From: Muribaculaceae bacterium
GTDB taxonomy: Bacteria > Bacteroidota > Bacteroidia > Bacteroidales > Muribaculaceae
Direction of reading: 5' to 3'
Assembly: GCA_017473615.1 (NCBI GenBank)
Contig: JAFUKL010000002.1
Location: forward strand, 1 to 64,000
Length of the DNA: 64,000 nucleotides
A model generated the notes under the pieces. It saw only the letters and a list, made by a program, of their open reading frames with translations, had not been told where the DNA came from and made no database searches. Each line of letters starts with the position of its first letter. Positions within the stretch are counted from its first letter, which is position 1. Positions 63,912-64,000 of this stretch are shown here, piece after piece. A program made the position numbers and the translations under genes.

Positions 63912-64000
63912 ATGATTATGACAAACGGATTGATACTTTGGGCTGATGATGAGATAGATTTATTGAAACCGCATATAATGTTCTTGAACGCCAAGGGCTA
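63912..64000 (+). CDS. porX: T9SS response regulator PorX, N-terminal part (cut by window edge)
   Basis: Only about 29 codons are present: MIMTNGLILWADDEIDLLKP followed by HIMFLNAKG. ILWADDEIDLLKPHI is the very characteristic start of the PorX receiver domain, with the acidic pair DDE of the phosphorylation site. Complete PorX proteins carry a receiver and a PglZ-type domain and control T9SS genes and function. The ATG at 63918 is an alternative start in the same frame. It follows porW by 9 bases. Confidence 0.85.
   Translation, partial: MIMTNGLILWADDEIDLLKPHIMFLNAKG

Noticed and set aside
1..64000. CRISPR arrays, rRNA genes, prophage or insertion sequences
   Set aside because: I found no regularly spaced repeats, rRNA-like sequence, integrase or transposase on either strand.

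Overview
The window looks like chromosome of a member of the Bacteroidota, order Bacteroidales, most likely a gut Muribaculaceae/Bacteroidaceae-type organism (inference). Reasons: many promoter candidates of the Bacteroidota type (TTTG, 19-20 bases, TAnnTTTG) sit just upstream of genes; most starts lack a Shine-Dalgarno sequence; there is a MurF-alanine racemase fusion, a GSCFA protein, TPR/HTH membrane regulators with a DUF6377-like layout, several proteins with type IX secretion (T9SS) sorting tails, and a PorW-PorX pair at the right edge. No phage, insertion sequence, rRNA or CRISPR array is visible.

Layout. 1-354: N-terminus of a TPR lipoprotein regulator, cut by the window edge. 0.4-5.7 kb (minus): rimP-nusA-infB translation/transcription operon, then folK. 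5.9-8.2 kb (plus): HAD phosphatase, ribF, upp, closed by a strong terminator. 8.2-8.7 kb: the only gene-free stretch longer than 300 bases, with hairpins and a minus-strand promoter-like site. 8.7-13.9 kb: TPR/HTH regulator divergent from a MATE exporter, then glgB. 13.9-20.6 kb: rRNA m5C methyltransferase (minus), a secreted choice-of-anchor J protein, an RsmI-like methyltransferase, a metallo-hydrolase and mtgA. 20.6-31.3 kb (minus): cysK, an esterase, an RND efflux operon followed by an LpxA-type acyltransferase, ispH, cmk. 31.5-34.8 kb: an AT-rich accessory patch with an orphan lipoprotein, a small membrane protein and a second TPR/HTH regulator whose N-terminus is about four-fifths identical to the one at the left edge. 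34.9-39.7 kb (minus): GSCFA protein, murF-alr, tadA, secreted esterase.

39.8-49.7 kb (plus): the most striking feature, four tandem paralogous exported phosphodiester glycosidases (NAGPA family), each with Ig-like modules and a T9SS tail. The pattern of similarity changes along the genes, suggesting recombination between copies, and the second copy carries an in-frame stop codon in its signal peptide. 49.8-54.7 kb (plus): dacB-type carboxypeptidase, an acidic hypothetical, rsmI, a coiled-coil lipoprotein and a PerM-type permease. 54.8-55.1 kb: tRNA-Lys and tRNA-Asn facing each other across terminators. 55.2-58.4 kb: S41 protease and an amino acid:cation symporter, convergent across a hairpin that is nearly identical to the one after infB. 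58.5-64 kb (plus): aroA, a small membrane protein, a metal ABC permease, porW and the start of porX.

Functionally the window mixes housekeeping (translation, cell wall, cofactors) with a cell-surface theme: T9SS parts (PorW, PorX) and at least five predicted T9SS cargo proteins, RND and MATE exporters, and membrane-bound TPR/HTH regulators.
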